A stretch of DNA of 64,000 nt. Origin: Rhodococcus sp. 14-2470-1b. Lineage in GTDB: Bacteria > Actinomycetota > Actinomycetes > Mycobacteriales > Mycobacteriaceae. Shown here piece by piece: positions 18,501 to 26,099 of the stretch. The number at the start of each line of letters is the position of its first letter. Position 1 is the stretch's first letter. The notes under the pieces are model-generated. The model did no database searches. It was given only the letters and a program-made list of their open reading frames with translations, and was not told where the DNA came from. Location: NCBI RefSeq assembly GCF_002259415.1, contig NZ_NPFY01000035.1, positions 1-64,000 on the forward strand. The letters run 5' to 3'. The translations under genes were made by a program, and so were the position numbers.

Positions 18501-19211
18501 CGCCAACACGGTCACGATCATCGCGTCGGCGGACTTCAGAGTGTCGAGCAGCGCGGGGGCGGCGGTGCGCAACGACGCGCAGAAGATGGGAAGCGCGCGG
18601 CCACCCTTGGCTTCGACAGCCGCGCTCAGAGCTTCGATGTACGCCGTGTTCCCGGCGAGATGCTGGGCGCGGTAGTACAAGATCGCAACGACAGGAGCGG
18701 AGCCTGCGGAGTGACCAGGAGAGACAGGAGCGGAGCCTGCGGAGTGACCAGGAGAGACAGGACTTGAATTTGTGTCGTGGCTGGGTTGCCGGTCGAGGGT
18801 GCCCCAGGTGGGGGTGTGCATCGGCGCCGCGAATCCGTGTCCGGTCAGCAGCACGGTGTCGGAGAGAAATGCGAAGAGCTGTGCGAGGTTGTCCCGCCCG
18901 CCTTCGGCGAGGTAGTTGTGGGCCTGCGCGGCGACGTTGCCGGGAACGGTGGACAGTTCCATGAGTTCGGCGTCGGGTGCCTGTTCGCCGCCGAGAACGA
19001 CGACCGGGAGTCCAGTCGCGAGGACTGCGTCCACGCCTTCTTCCCACGATCTCTTCGATCCGAGGATGCGGAGCACGATCAGATCTGCGCCGTCGGCCAG
19101 GATCGGGACGTCGCCGGCGAGGAGCCGTGACGGGTTGCCCCACCGGTAGTCGACCCCGCTGGCGCGCGCCGACAGCAGATCGGTATCCGACGTGGACAGC
19201 AACAAGATCAC
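15537..19211 (-). CDS. cobN: Aerobic cobaltochelatase subunit CobN
   Basis: CobN is the large subunit of the ATP-dependent cobaltochelatase. It inserts Co2+ into hydrogenobyrinic acid a,c-diamide in aerobic B12 synthesis, together with CobS/CobT or ChlI/ChlD-type partners not seen here. The 1224-aa product is full length and carries family blocks such as MVHLGKHGNLEWLPGK and the C-terminal region ending before LEGE. I chose GTG 19211 because AGGAGG (19221-19226) is 9 bases upstream and the protein then begins with the usual ILLLSTSDTDLL. A GTG at 19220 directly abuts that ribosome site. Around residues 151-175 an 11-residue segment (SPGHSAGSAPV) is duplicated by an in-frame DNA repeat at 18690-18761. 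A cobalamin riboswitch precedes the gene. Confidence 0.96.
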   Translation of the reverse strand: MILLLSTSDTDLLSARASGVDYRWGNPSRLLAGDVPILADGADLIVLRILGSKRSWEEGVDAVLATGLPVVVLGGEQAPDAELMELSTVPGNVAAQAHNYLAEGGRDNLAQLFAFLSDTVLLTGHGFAAPMHTPTWGTLDRQPSHDTNSSPVSPGHSAGSAPVSPGHSAGSAPVVAILYYRAQHLAGNTAYIEALSAAVEAKGGRALPIFCASLRTAAPALLDTLKSADAMIVTVLAAGGTKPAGASAGGDDEAWDVAKLAALDVPILQGLCLTSSRATWEENDDGLSPLDVATQVAVPEFDGRLITVPFSFKEIDDDGLTTYVPDHERAARVAGIAVRHARLRHIPAADRRIALMFSAYPTKHARIGNAVGLDTPASAIALMSEMRTAGYDLGPLDGPDSIPGLAARDGDALIHALIARGGQDPDWLTSEQLEGNPIRISAAQYRTWFEELPEDLTSAVEEHWGPAPGEMYVDRSVDPEGEIVIAAMQFGNVVIMVQPPRGFGEKPVAIYHDPDLPPSHHYLAAYRWIQASAENGGFGADAMVHLGKHGNLEWLPGKTLGMSASCGTDAALGDLPLIYPFLVNDPGEGTQAKRRAHATLVDHLIPPMARAESYGDISRLEQLLDEHANISALDPAKLPAIRQQIWTLMTAAQMHHDLGLEERPDEEVFDDMLLHVDGWLCEIKDVQIRDGLHVLGSEPVGDAEVELVLAMLRARQMWGGEQSVPGLREALGLSEDGDEERVRVDEVEAIAHGLVAAMQLTQWDPSRAEEVAGEHGHTVAEILKFAAAEVVPRLRGTSREIEQVLHALDGGFIPAGPSGSPLRGLINVLPTGRNFYSVDPKAVPSKLAWETGQAMAESLLARYRKDHGEWPKSVGLSVWGTSAMRTSGDDVAEVFALLGVSPVWDEASRRVTTLAVIDLEELGRPRIDVTVRISGFFRDAFPHVLALLDDAVRLVAALDEPAEQNYVRAHAQADLAEHGDERRSTTRIFGSKPGTYGAGLLQLIDSKTWRSDEDLAQVYTTWGGFAYGRGLDGVPASDDMRTAYKRIAVAAKNTDTREHDIADSDDYFQYHGGMVATVRALTGKSPEAYIGDSTRPESVRTRTLSEETARVFRARVVNPRWLEAMRRHGYKGAFEMAATVDYLFGYDATTDVVADWMYEKLAETYVLDEQNQKFMQQSNPWALHGIAERLLEAVERKMWAEPDQHILDGLRQVYLETEGDLEGE
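18690..18761 (+). repeat. 33-nt tandem repeat (two copies plus 6 nt) inside cobN
   Basis: The unit runs 18690-18722 and again 18723-18755, followed by a 6-base partial copy. The two full copies are identical. The unit length is a multiple of three, so CobN stays in frame and gains a repeated 11-residue SPGHSAGSAPV segment. The core (GGAGCGGAGCCTGCGGAGTG followed by ACC) closely matches the minus strand of the repeats at 39509-39594. Confidence 0.9.
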
Positions 19212-19220
19212 GGGTAACAC

Positions 19221-19226
19221 CCTCCT
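19221..19226 (-). promoter_or_regulatory. Ribosome binding site deciding the cobN start
   Basis: AGGAGG on the minus strand lies 9 bases before GTG 19211 and zero bases before GTG 19220, which favours 19211. A GGGG/CCCC stem with an 8-base loop ends one base upstream of it, so folding downstream of the riboswitch could hide this site. Confidence 0.75.
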
Positions 19227-19256
19227 GGGGTTTTCGCGCCCCTGGTCGTTCTACGT

Positions 19257-19355
19257 GGCAGCTTCGGAGAGGGTCTGGCTGTGACAGTGGCGCGACCGCA
19301 CCGGACTTGCACCGGATTTCCTCTCGGCCGAAGCCTTCTGGTGGGGAATGCTACC
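19257..19355 (-). ncRNA. Cobalamin riboswitch upstream of cobN
   Basis: Read on the minus strand, the leader contains a closing stem GGTAGC (19350-19355) with GCTGCC (19257-19262). The conserved core GGAAATCCGGTGCAAGTCC is present, then the B12-box GCCACTGT (19284-19291), then the common AGCCAGA segment. These match the AdoCbl-type cobalamin riboswitch family. The 36 bases between P1 and the AGGAGG of cobN contain a small GGGG/CCCC stem and no T-run, which fits control of translation start better than termination. Binding of cobalamin should repress cobN and probably the downstream split-barrel gene. The 5' end of the transcript must lie very near the divergent AlaRS-like gene. Confidence 0.92.
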
Positions 19356-19403
19356 GAAGTGAATCCGCTGCCGTGTCCACCCGTTCGCTCGTAGCATCGA
19401 ACG

Positions 19404-20801
19404 ATGGATGCACGGGACATACGCAGCGCGTACCTGCAGTTCTTCGCCGACCGTGGCCATCGGGCGATCGAACGAGCGTCGCTGGTGCCCGTGGGCGACC
19501 CGACGACCCTGTTCAACGGCAGCGGTATGCAGCAGCTACTCCCCTATCTACTGGGGGCCGAGCACCCCGAGGGGACGCGTCTGACCGACAGTCAGCCGTG
19601 CGTTCGCGTGCAGGACATCGAAGAGGTCGGCGACAACCGGCACACGACGTTCTTCGAGATGCTCGGCAACTGGAGTCTCGGCGACTACTTCAAGGAACAG
19701 CAGATTCCGTGGTTCTGGGAGTTCCTCACCGGTGTCGTCGGCCTCGATCCCGCCCGGATCTTCGTGTCGTGTTTCGCCGGCGACGAGCGGTATTCGATAC
19801 CGAAGGACACCGAGAGCGCCGACGTGTGGATGTCGATGTTCGCCGCAGCGGGCATCGACGCGGGTCGTGTCGATCTCGGCACGGAGGAACACGGCGGCCG
19901 AGTCGGTAGCAACGGGGCCAGGATCGCGTTCTACGGCGCGAAGAACTGGTGGTGCCGCGCGGGCTCGGCCGATGCGATGCCGGTCGGGGAACCCGGCGGC
20001 CCGGATTCCGAGGTGTTCTACCTCTATCCCGACGTTCCTCACGACACTGCATACGGCGAGTTCTGCCACCAGAACTGCGATTGCGGGCGCTACATCGAAC
20101 TCGGCAACTCGGTGTTCATGCAGTACGTGCGGACCCCGGACGGATTCGACACGCTGCCGCGCCGCAACGTCGATTACGGAGGTGGACTCGAACGCATCGC
20201 GGCCGCGGCGATCGACAGTCCCGACGTGTTCCGTAGCTCTCTGCTGTGGCCGATAGTCGAAAAATTGGAAGCTCTGACCGGTGCGACGTACGCCTCCCAC
20301 ACCGCGGCCATGCGGGTGGTGGCCGATCACCTGCGCGGTGCCGTGTTTCTCGCAGTGGACGGCGTGCGTCCCGGCAACAAGGAGCAGGGGTACGTGATGC
20401 GCCGGTTGATTCGGCGCGCCGTTCGATTCGCTTTCGACCTCGGCGTGGAGCAGAACTTCGTGCAGGACGTGGTCCCGACGATCGCCGGGTTGTACCGCAG
20501 TGCGTATCCCGAGGTGGACCGGCGTCACGACGAGATCATCGCAGTGCTCGTCAAGGAGGAGAAGGCCTTTCGGCAGACACTGCGTCGGGGGCTGCGGGAA
20601 CTGGCCAGAATGGCAGACGGACCCGTCACCGGGGAGGAACTGTTCGTCCTCTACGACACCTACGGGTTTCCGGTCGAACTCGGCGTCGAGGAAGCCAGGA
20701 CGCGTGGTCTGACCGTCAGTGCTCGGTGGCGTACGGAGTTCGACGCGAAGATGCGCGAGCAGCGCGAACGCTCCCGCGCCGCCAACAAGATGCACTTGTA
20801 G
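19404..20801 (+). CDS. Stand-alone alanyl-tRNA synthetase catalytic core (alaS-like, no editing or C-Ala domain)
   Basis: A 465-aa class II synthetase of the AlaRS family. The N-terminal catalytic domain is intact: SQPCVRVQDIEEVGDNRHTT, motif 2 FFEMLGNWSLGDYF, and motif 3 VDYGGGLERIAAA. The helical tRNA-recognition region is also present, from about residue 300 to FVLYDTYGFPVELGVEEA. It stops after REQRERSRAAN, exactly where normal AlaRS (about 880 aa) continues into its editing and C-Ala domains. It is therefore a clean domain-level truncation rather than a frameshift. The wording of motif 2 (NWSLGDYF, DIEEVGDNRH) differs from typical actinobacterial AlaRS, which suggests a paralog of other origin. 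It is divergent from cobN and 9 bp upstream of cobG. It may make Ala-tRNA or alanyl-adenylate for a side pathway; the role is unknown. Confidence 0.88.
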   Translation: MDARDIRSAYLQFFADRGHRAIERASLVPVGDPTTLFNGSGMQQLLPYLLGAEHPEGTRLTDSQPCVRVQDIEEVGDNRHTTFFEMLGNWSLGDYFKEQQIPWFWEFLTGVVGLDPARIFVSCFAGDERYSIPKDTESADVWMSMFAAAGIDAGRVDLGTEEHGGRVGSNGARIAFYGAKNWWCRAGSADAMPVGEPGGPDSEVFYLYPDVPHDTAYGEFCHQNCDCGRYIELGNSVFMQYVRTPDGFDTLPRRNVDYGGGLERIAAAAIDSPDVFRSSLLWPIVEKLEALTGATYASHTAAMRVVADHLRGAVFLAVDGVRPGNKEQGYVMRRLIRRAVRFAFDLGVEQNFVQDVVPTIAGLYRSAYPEVDRRHDEIIAVLVKEEKAFRQTLRRGLRELARMADGPVTGEELFVLYDTYGFPVELGVEEARTRGLTVSARWRTEFDAKMREQRERSRAANKMHL

Positions 20802-20810
20802 CCTGAAGAA

Positions 20811-21983
20811 GTGAGTTCGACCGATCCCCGAGCCGTCCCGGACAAATGCCCGGGCGCCCTGTCCATGCACCAGGCTGCCGACGGTTCGCTGGCTCGCGTG
20901 CGCCTACCGGGCGGAATGGTCACTCCAGCGCAGATGCTCGTTCTGGCCGGCGCTGCGACCGATCTGGGCAACGGCTCGATGGAGTTGACGTCGAGAGGCA
21001 ACGTTCAATTTCGCGCTGTGTCCGACGGAGACGAGCTCGCACGCCGGCTGTCCGATGCGGGTCTGTTGCCGTCGCCGACGCACGAACGAGTGCGCAACAT
21101 CCTCGCATCGCCACTGACCGGTCGAGTCGGGGGAATCGCAGACGTACGCGACTCGATCGGCCGACTCGACGCCGCCCTGTGTGCGCGGCCGGCACTGGCC
21201 GAACTTCCGGGCCGCACACTGTTCGCACTGGACGACGGCCGAGGCGACGTTCTCACGGCGCGCCCGGATTTCGCGGCAGCAGCCGTATCCCCCGAACACC
21301 ACCTTCCCGGCGATCCAGCGGACGAGGAAGCCCACTACGCGCTGGTTCTCGCGGGTCGGGACACGGGTGTACGCATTGGCGAAGGCGATGTCGTCGACGT
21401 ACTGCTGGCGTCAGCTCAGGCGTTCGTGGACCTGCGAACTTCCGAATGGCGGTTGAGCGAGCTCGACGACGGACCCGAACGAGTGCTTGCGGCACTCGGC
21501 TCGACTCCGACGGACGCGAACCGCCTCGAGGTGGGGACGTCCTCGACTCCCCCCGTCGGTTGGCTACCGCAGGACGACGGCCGGGTAGCGCTCGGCGGAG
21601 CGCTCGCCCTCGGTACGTTGGACGGCCGACTCGCCGAGTTCTTGGCGGCGATCGACAGACCATTGGTCCTCACCCCCTGGCGCAGCGTCGTGGTGTGCGA
21701 TCTGGACGAGGGCATGGCCGACACCGTGGTGCGTGTTCTCGCACCGTTGGGTCTGATCTTCGACGAGAACTCACCCTGGATCGATGCCAGTGCCTGCACC
21801 GGCTCTCCCGGATGCGAGAAGTCGAATGCCGACGTCCGCGCCGATCTCACCGACGCGATCGACGCAGGCACGGTCGTGCGCGGACACCGACAGCACTGGT
21901 CCGGATGCGACCGTCGGTGCGGTGCGCCGAAAGGAGATGTGCTGAACGTGATCGCCGGACCGACCGGATACCGGGTGTCCTGA
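20811..21983 (+). CDS. cobG: Precorrin-3B synthase
   Basis: CobG is the oxygen-dependent iron-sulfur/siroheme-like enzyme that converts precorrin-3A to precorrin-3B, the hallmark of aerobic B12 synthesis. The 390-aa product shows the nitrite/sulfite reductase-like ferredoxin half-domains, with LPGGMVTPAQMLVLA and LTSRGNVQFR. Four cysteines suited to a 4Fe-4S cluster are Cys329 and Cys335 (CTGSPGCEKSN) and Cys366 and Cys370 (SGCDRRCGAPKGD). It starts at GTG 20811, with GAAGAA just upstream, 9 bp after the AlaRS-like gene. cobH follows 22 bp downstream. Confidence 0.94.
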   Translation: MSSTDPRAVPDKCPGALSMHQAADGSLARVRLPGGMVTPAQMLVLAGAATDLGNGSMELTSRGNVQFRAVSDGDELARRLSDAGLLPSPTHERVRNILASPLTGRVGGIADVRDSIGRLDAALCARPALAELPGRTLFALDDGRGDVLTARPDFAAAAVSPEHHLPGDPADEEAHYALVLAGRDTGVRIGEGDVVDVLLASAQAFVDLRTSEWRLSELDDGPERVLAALGSTPTDANRLEVGTSSTPPVGWLPQDDGRVALGGALALGTLDGRLAEFLAAIDRPLVLTPWRSVVVCDLDEGMADTVVRVLAPLGLIFDENSPWIDASACTGSPGCEKSNADVRADLTDAIDAGTVVRGHRQHWSGCDRRCGAPKGDVLNVIAGPTGYRVS

Positions 21984-22005
21984 CCGGTTACCGGCCTGAC
22001 CTATC

Positions 22006-22641
22006 GTGAACGCCATGCACGACTACATCCGCGACGGCGCGGAGATCTACCGACAGTCCTTTGCGACCATCAGGGCCGAGGCGGATCTGTCGGCATTCTC
22101 CGCGGACATCGCGCAGGTCGTCGTACGGATGATCCACGCAAGCGGCGAGGTCGACCTGACCGAGGTCATCGGCGCCACGGCGAACGTCGTCCGCGACGCG
22201 CGCGCAGCGTTGAACTCCGGCGCCCCGATTCTGTGTGATGCCAACATGGTTGCCGCCGGCGTCACCCGTCGGAGGTTGCCCGCGGACAACGAGGTTCTCT
22301 GCACGCTGTCCGACCCGCGGGTTCGCGACCTGGCGGACACACTGGGGACCACCAGGACTGCCGCGGCGCTGGAGTTGTGGGGAGACCGACTCGAGGGCGC
22401 CGTTGTCGCGATCGGCAACGCCCCGACCGCGCTGTTCCATTTGATGGAAATGCTCGCAGCCGGCGCCCCCGCGCCTGCCGCCATCGTCGGAGGTCCGGTC
22501 GGCTTCATCGGCGCGGCCGAATCGAAGGAAGACCTCATCGCATCCGGACTCGGCGTCGAGTATCTCGTCGTTCGTGGCCGCCGCGGTGGAAGTGCGATCA
22601 CCGCTGCAGCCGTCAATGCCATTGCGAGCGAAGAAGAATGA
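22006..22641 (+). CDS. cobH: Precorrin-8X methylmutase
   Basis: CobH moves the C-11 methyl group to C-12, turning precorrin-8X into hydrogenobyrinic acid. The 211-aa product has the catalytic His44 in RMIHASGEVD and the conserved C-terminal substrate region PVGFIGAAESKEDL followed by GRRGGSA. The start could be GTG 22006 or ATG 22015, since neither has a strong ribosome site; I kept the longer one. Its TGA overlaps the cobIJ ATG, so translation is coupled. Confidence 0.95.
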   Translation: MNAMHDYIRDGAEIYRQSFATIRAEADLSAFSADIAQVVVRMIHASGEVDLTEVIGATANVVRDARAALNSGAPILCDANMVAAGVTRRRLPADNEVLCTLSDPRVRDLADTLGTTRTAAALELWGDRLEGAVVAIGNAPTALFHLMEMLAAGAPAPAAIVGGPVGFIGAAESKEDLIASGLGVEYLVVRGRRGGSAITAAAVNAIASEEE

Positions 22642-24143
22642 GCATCGCTCCAGGCAAGCTGTGGGGTGTCGGCATCGGCCCGGGTGACTCGGAACTCGTC
22701 ACCGTCAAAGCCGCCCGCATCATCGAGGCAGCCGATGTCGTCGCGTTCCACAGCGCGCGTCACGGCCGAAGCATCTCCAGAGGCGTCGCAGCACCGTACA
22801 TGCGTGACGGTCAGATCGAGGAGCACCTGGTGTACCCGGTCACGACGGAGACCACCGATCACCCGGGCGGATATCAGGGTGCAATCGACGAGTTCTACGA
22901 GGAAGCCGCGGCGCGATTGGCGGCCCACCTCTCTGCCGGTCGGGACGTCGCGTTGCTCGCCGAGGGCGATCCGCTGTTCTACAGCTCGTACATGCACATG
23001 CACAAACGACTCGTCGGCACCTTCGACGTCGAGGTGATACCCGGCGTGACATCGGTCAGTGCGGCATCTGCGGCGTTGAAGACTCCCCTCGTCGAACGTG
23101 ACGAGGTGTTCACGGTCCTGCCTGGAACCTTGCCTGCGGAGGAACTGACGCGGCGGCTGGCCGCCACCGACGCAGCAGCGATCATGAAGCTCGGTCGCAC
23201 CTTCCCCACTGTCGTGCAGGCACTGACCGACGCAGGCAGGCTGGACGAAGCGAGATATGTCGAACGCGCGAGTACGGAGGGCCAGCGCGTCTCGAACGTT
23301 GCCGACGTCGACCCGGCAGCGGTTCCGTACTTCTCGATGGTCGTCGTGCCGAGCCCGGCCAACAACGTCGTGTCCCACACTCCCCTGGACGGAAATGGTC
23401 GAGTCGGTGAAGTCACCGTCGTGGGCCTCGGTCCGGGTGCGGACAGCTGGACGACCGAGGAGGTGCGTCGAGAACTCGCCCGCGCCACGGATCTCGTCGG
23501 ATATGTCACCTACCTCGACCGAGTAACGATGCGGCCCGCGCAGATTCGGCACGCGAGCGACAACAAGGTGGAGTCCGAGCGTGCAGCATTCGCACTCGAC
23601 CTCGCCAAACGCGGCAAGCGTGTGGTTGTCGTCTCGTCCGGTGACCCCGGGGTGTTCGCGATGGCGTCGGCAGTGATCGAGGTAGCGGCCGAACCGCAGT
23701 GGGCCGACGTTCCGGTGCGGGTGGTCCCCGGCATGACGGCCGCGAACGCGGTCGCGAGCCGGGTGGGCGCGCCGCTCGGACACGATTATGCGGTCATCTC
23801 GCTGTCCGACCGCCTCAAGCCGTGGGACGTGGTCGCGAACAGGATCACTGCTGCCGCGGCCGCCGACATGGTCATCGCCGTCTACAACCCCGCGTCGAAG
23901 TCCAGGACGTGGCAGGTCGAGAAGATGCGAGATCTGCTGTTGCAACACCGTAGCCCGCAGACTCCGGTCGTCGTAGGACGCGCGGTGGGCAGCGACGAAG
24001 AGTCTGTACACGTCGTCGAACTGGGCGATCTCGACCCGAGTCGAATCGACATGAGGTGCCTGCTGATAATCGGCTCATCGCAGACGCAACTCGTGGAGAC
24101 CGGAACGGGCCGGCAGGTGTTCACCTCGCGTCGTTACCCCTGA
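22638..24143 (+). CDS. cobIJ: Fused precorrin-2 C20-methyltransferase / precorrin-3B C17-methyltransferase
   Basis: A 501-aa fusion of two SAM-dependent corrin methyltransferases. Residues 1 to about 245 are CobI (C20 methylation of precorrin-2), with KLWGVGIGPGDSELVTVKA and AEGDPLFYSSYMHMH. From about residue 257 CobJ (C17 methylation with ring contraction) begins GEVTVVGLGPGADSW, with SSGDPGVFAMA and IAVYNPASKSRTWQ. The CobI-CobJ fusion is normal in mycobacteria and relatives. The ATG at 22638 overlaps the cobH stop. The last 23 bp overlap the 3' end of cobK on the other strand. Confidence 0.95.
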   Translation: MSIAPGKLWGVGIGPGDSELVTVKAARIIEAADVVAFHSARHGRSISRGVAAPYMRDGQIEEHLVYPVTTETTDHPGGYQGAIDEFYEEAAARLAAHLSAGRDVALLAEGDPLFYSSYMHMHKRLVGTFDVEVIPGVTSVSAASAALKTPLVERDEVFTVLPGTLPAEELTRRLAATDAAAIMKLGRTFPTVVQALTDAGRLDEARYVERASTEGQRVSNVADVDPAAVPYFSMVVVPSPANNVVSHTPLDGNGRVGEVTVVGLGPGADSWTTEEVRRELARATDLVGYVTYLDRVTMRPAQIRHASDNKVESERAAFALDLAKRGKRVVVVSSGDPGVFAMASAVIEVAAEPQWADVPVRVVPGMTAANAVASRVGAPLGHDYAVISLSDRLKPWDVVANRITAAAAADMVIAVYNPASKSRTWQVEKMRDLLLQHRSPQTPVVVGRAVGSDEESVHVVELGDLDPSRIDMRCLLIIGSSQTQLVETGTGRQVFTSRRYP

Positions 24144-24882
24144 CGTGGGCGTGCGCTCGAAGCCAGTCCACGACGGCACCGACGGTGCCTGCAGAGAAGT
24201 CCGCCCCCGCTTCCCGAGGTCGGTCGATCATCACCACGGGGACACCCAGGCGACGGGCTGCGGCCAACTTCGCGTCCGTCATCGCTCCACCGCTGTTCTT
24301 CGTGACCATCGTGTCGATGCGATGAGCCTTCATCAACTCGATTTCGTCGGCCTCTGCGAAGGGTCCGCGCGCGAGCAGCACCTCGTGATGCGGCGGTAGT
24401 GCGCCGGTCGGCGGATCGATGCTCCGGACGAGAAACCAGGTGCGCTCGATCCACGCGAAGGCACCGACGTTCTGGCGTCCGATCGTCAGAAACGACCGAC
24501 GGGACAGGCGCTCGACGGTCTCGGCTGCCTGGGAGACCGATCGGACACGAACCCACCGGTCTTCGGTGGACGGCGTCCATGCAGGGCGTACGAGCCTGAC
24601 CAGCGGTGTCCCGGTGGCGCGCGACGCCTGGTGCGCGTTGGCCGAGATCGACGTCGCGAACGGGTGCGTCGCGTCGACGACGACATCGACACACTCGCGT
24701 TCGAGCCACTGCGTCAGTCCCGTCGCACCACCGAACCCTCCGACCCGCGTTGCACCAGCGGGCAGCTGTGGGTCGTGCACACGCCCCGCCAACGAGGAGA
24801 CGACATCGAGGAGCGGATCGTCCGCGACGTCCGCGGCGAGCGAACGAGCCTCCGAAGTTCCGCCCAGCAGAAGGATTTTCAC
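24121..24882 (-). CDS. cobK: Precorrin-6A reductase
   Basis: CobK is the NADPH-dependent reductase converting precorrin-6A to precorrin-6B (dihydroprecorrin-6). The 253-aa product starts KILLLGGTSEARSLA, a nucleotide-binding loop. It has VVVDATHPFATSISANA, LTIGRQNVGAF and the C-terminal VTKNSGGAMTDAKLAAARRL. I chose GTG 24882 because it overlaps the cobL stop as GTGA and gives the family N-terminus. Its end overlaps cobIJ by 23 bp from the opposite strand. Confidence 0.95.
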   Translation of the reverse strand: MKILLLGGTSEARSLAADVADDPLLDVVSSLAGRVHDPQLPAGATRVGGFGGATGLTQWLERECVDVVVDATHPFATSISANAHQASRATGTPLVRLVRPAWTPSTEDRWVRVRSVSQAAETVERLSRRSFLTIGRQNVGAFAWIERTWFLVRSIDPPTGALPPHHEVLLARGPFAEADEIELMKAHRIDTMVTKNSGGAMTDAKLAAARRLGVPVVMIDRPREAGADFSAGTVGAVVDWLRAHAHVRGNDAR

Positions 24883-26099
24883 CGTTTGACGGCTGTCCAT
24901 TGCGTGACGGGCATCTGGGGCCTCCAACCGGTGAAGGATCCCAGCGGTTCGGCCCGGTAGATCTGAAATCTGCGCAGTGAACCGCCGAATCTCGAAAGAC
25001 ACTGCAGAAGCAATGATTCCGACTCGGCGGTGACCGCGTTGGCAACCAGTCGCCCACCCACGCGAAGCCGGTCCCAGCAGGCGTCGATCATGGCGTCGTT
25101 GGTCAGACCGCCACCGATGAACACGGCGTCGGGCACATCGTCGGGTACGTCCTCGAACGCATGGGGTGCACGACCGAGTACTCGAAGGCCTGGCACTCCC
25201 AACGTCGATGCGTTGGCAATTATCTGCGCTCGTCTGGGGACCGCGGATTCGAAAGCAACTGCCCGGCATCGTGGGTGAATTCGCATCCACTCGATGGAGA
25301 TGGAACCCGAACCGCCTCCGACGTCCCACAGCAACTCACCGGGCGCGGGAGCGAGTGCACTCACGGTCAAGGCACGGACCTCGGCTTTGGTCAACTGCCC
25401 GTCCCCGGAGTAGGCCTCGTCGGGTAGACCCGGAACACGGGTGAGGCGGCCCGACCCGTCGTCGGCGACACAGTCGATTGCGACGACGTTGAGCGGGTCT
25501 CCGGCCGGGTGGGTCCACGAGCCGGCCTCACCCGCCACGGACCGCTCGGAGGATCCACCCAGTTGTTCGAGCACGATCATCGGCGACGCGGAATAGCCTG
25601 CCTCGCAGAGCCTTTCGGCGACCGCTGCTGGCGTGTCCTGATCCCGCGACAGAACGACGATGCGTGCACGGTGGGCCAGCGCCGCGACGAGTGCGCTGGA
25701 CGGCGTGTTGACCAGATTCACGGTGGCCACCTCGTTCACCGCCCAACCGAGTCTGGCACAGGCGAGCGACACCGAGGACGGAGCGGGGACGACATGCAGT
25801 CTCGCTGCCCCGAATTCCCGCGCGAGCGTTACCCCGATGCCGTGGAACATCGGATCGCCGCTCGCGAGAACGCAGATTTTTCGGCCGTCCCATTCCGAGA
25901 ACGAGGTGTGCAGGCTGGGGACGAGCGGGGTCGGCCACCGGCGAGCCTTCTCCGACGGAACCGGTGTCGAGTCGAGTTGACGCCTGGACCCGAAGACGAC
26001 GTCGGCCTCCGACACGAGGGCCCGTGCCGACTCGGCGAGTCCGTCCCACCCGTCGGCACCGATCCCGACGACGGAGATGGGTTGCACCTGCGGCGACAT
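24879..26099 (-). CDS. cobL: Precorrin-6Y C5,15-methyltransferase (decarboxylating)
   Basis: CobL methylates C-5 and C-15 and decarboxylates the C-12 acetate of precorrin-6Y. The 406-aa product joins a CbiE-like N-terminal methyltransferase (about residues 1-200, from PISVVGIGADGW, with LASGDPMFHGIG) to a CbiT-like C-terminal one. The latter has a SAM motif LWDVGGGSGSISIEW, then AVFIGGGLTND. The ATG at 26099 shares one base with the stop of the SDR upstream. The GTGA overlap with cobK shows tight coupling. In M. tuberculosis cobM lies between these two genes; here it is absent. Confidence 0.95.
   Translation of the reverse strand: MSPQVQPISVVGIGADGWDGLAESARALVSEADVVFGSRRQLDSTPVPSEKARRWPTPLVPSLHTSFSEWDGRKICVLASGDPMFHGIGVTLAREFGAARLHVVPAPSSVSLACARLGWAVNEVATVNLVNTPSSALVAALAHRARIVVLSRDQDTPAAVAERLCEAGYSASPMIVLEQLGGSSERSVAGEAGSWTHPAGDPLNVVAIDCVADDGSGRLTRVPGLPDEAYSGDGQLTKAEVRALTVSALAPAPGELLWDVGGGSGSISIEWMRIHPRCRAVAFESAVPRRAQIIANASTLGVPGLRVLGRAPHAFEDVPDDVPDAVFIGGGLTNDAMIDACWDRLRVGGRLVANAVTAESESLLLQCLSRFGGSLRRFQIYRAEPLGSFTGWRPQMPVTQWTAVKR

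Noticed and set aside
22047..24011. 654-codon minus-strand open frame opposite cobH and cobIJ
   Set aside because: A shadow of the cob genes; no domain and biased composition.
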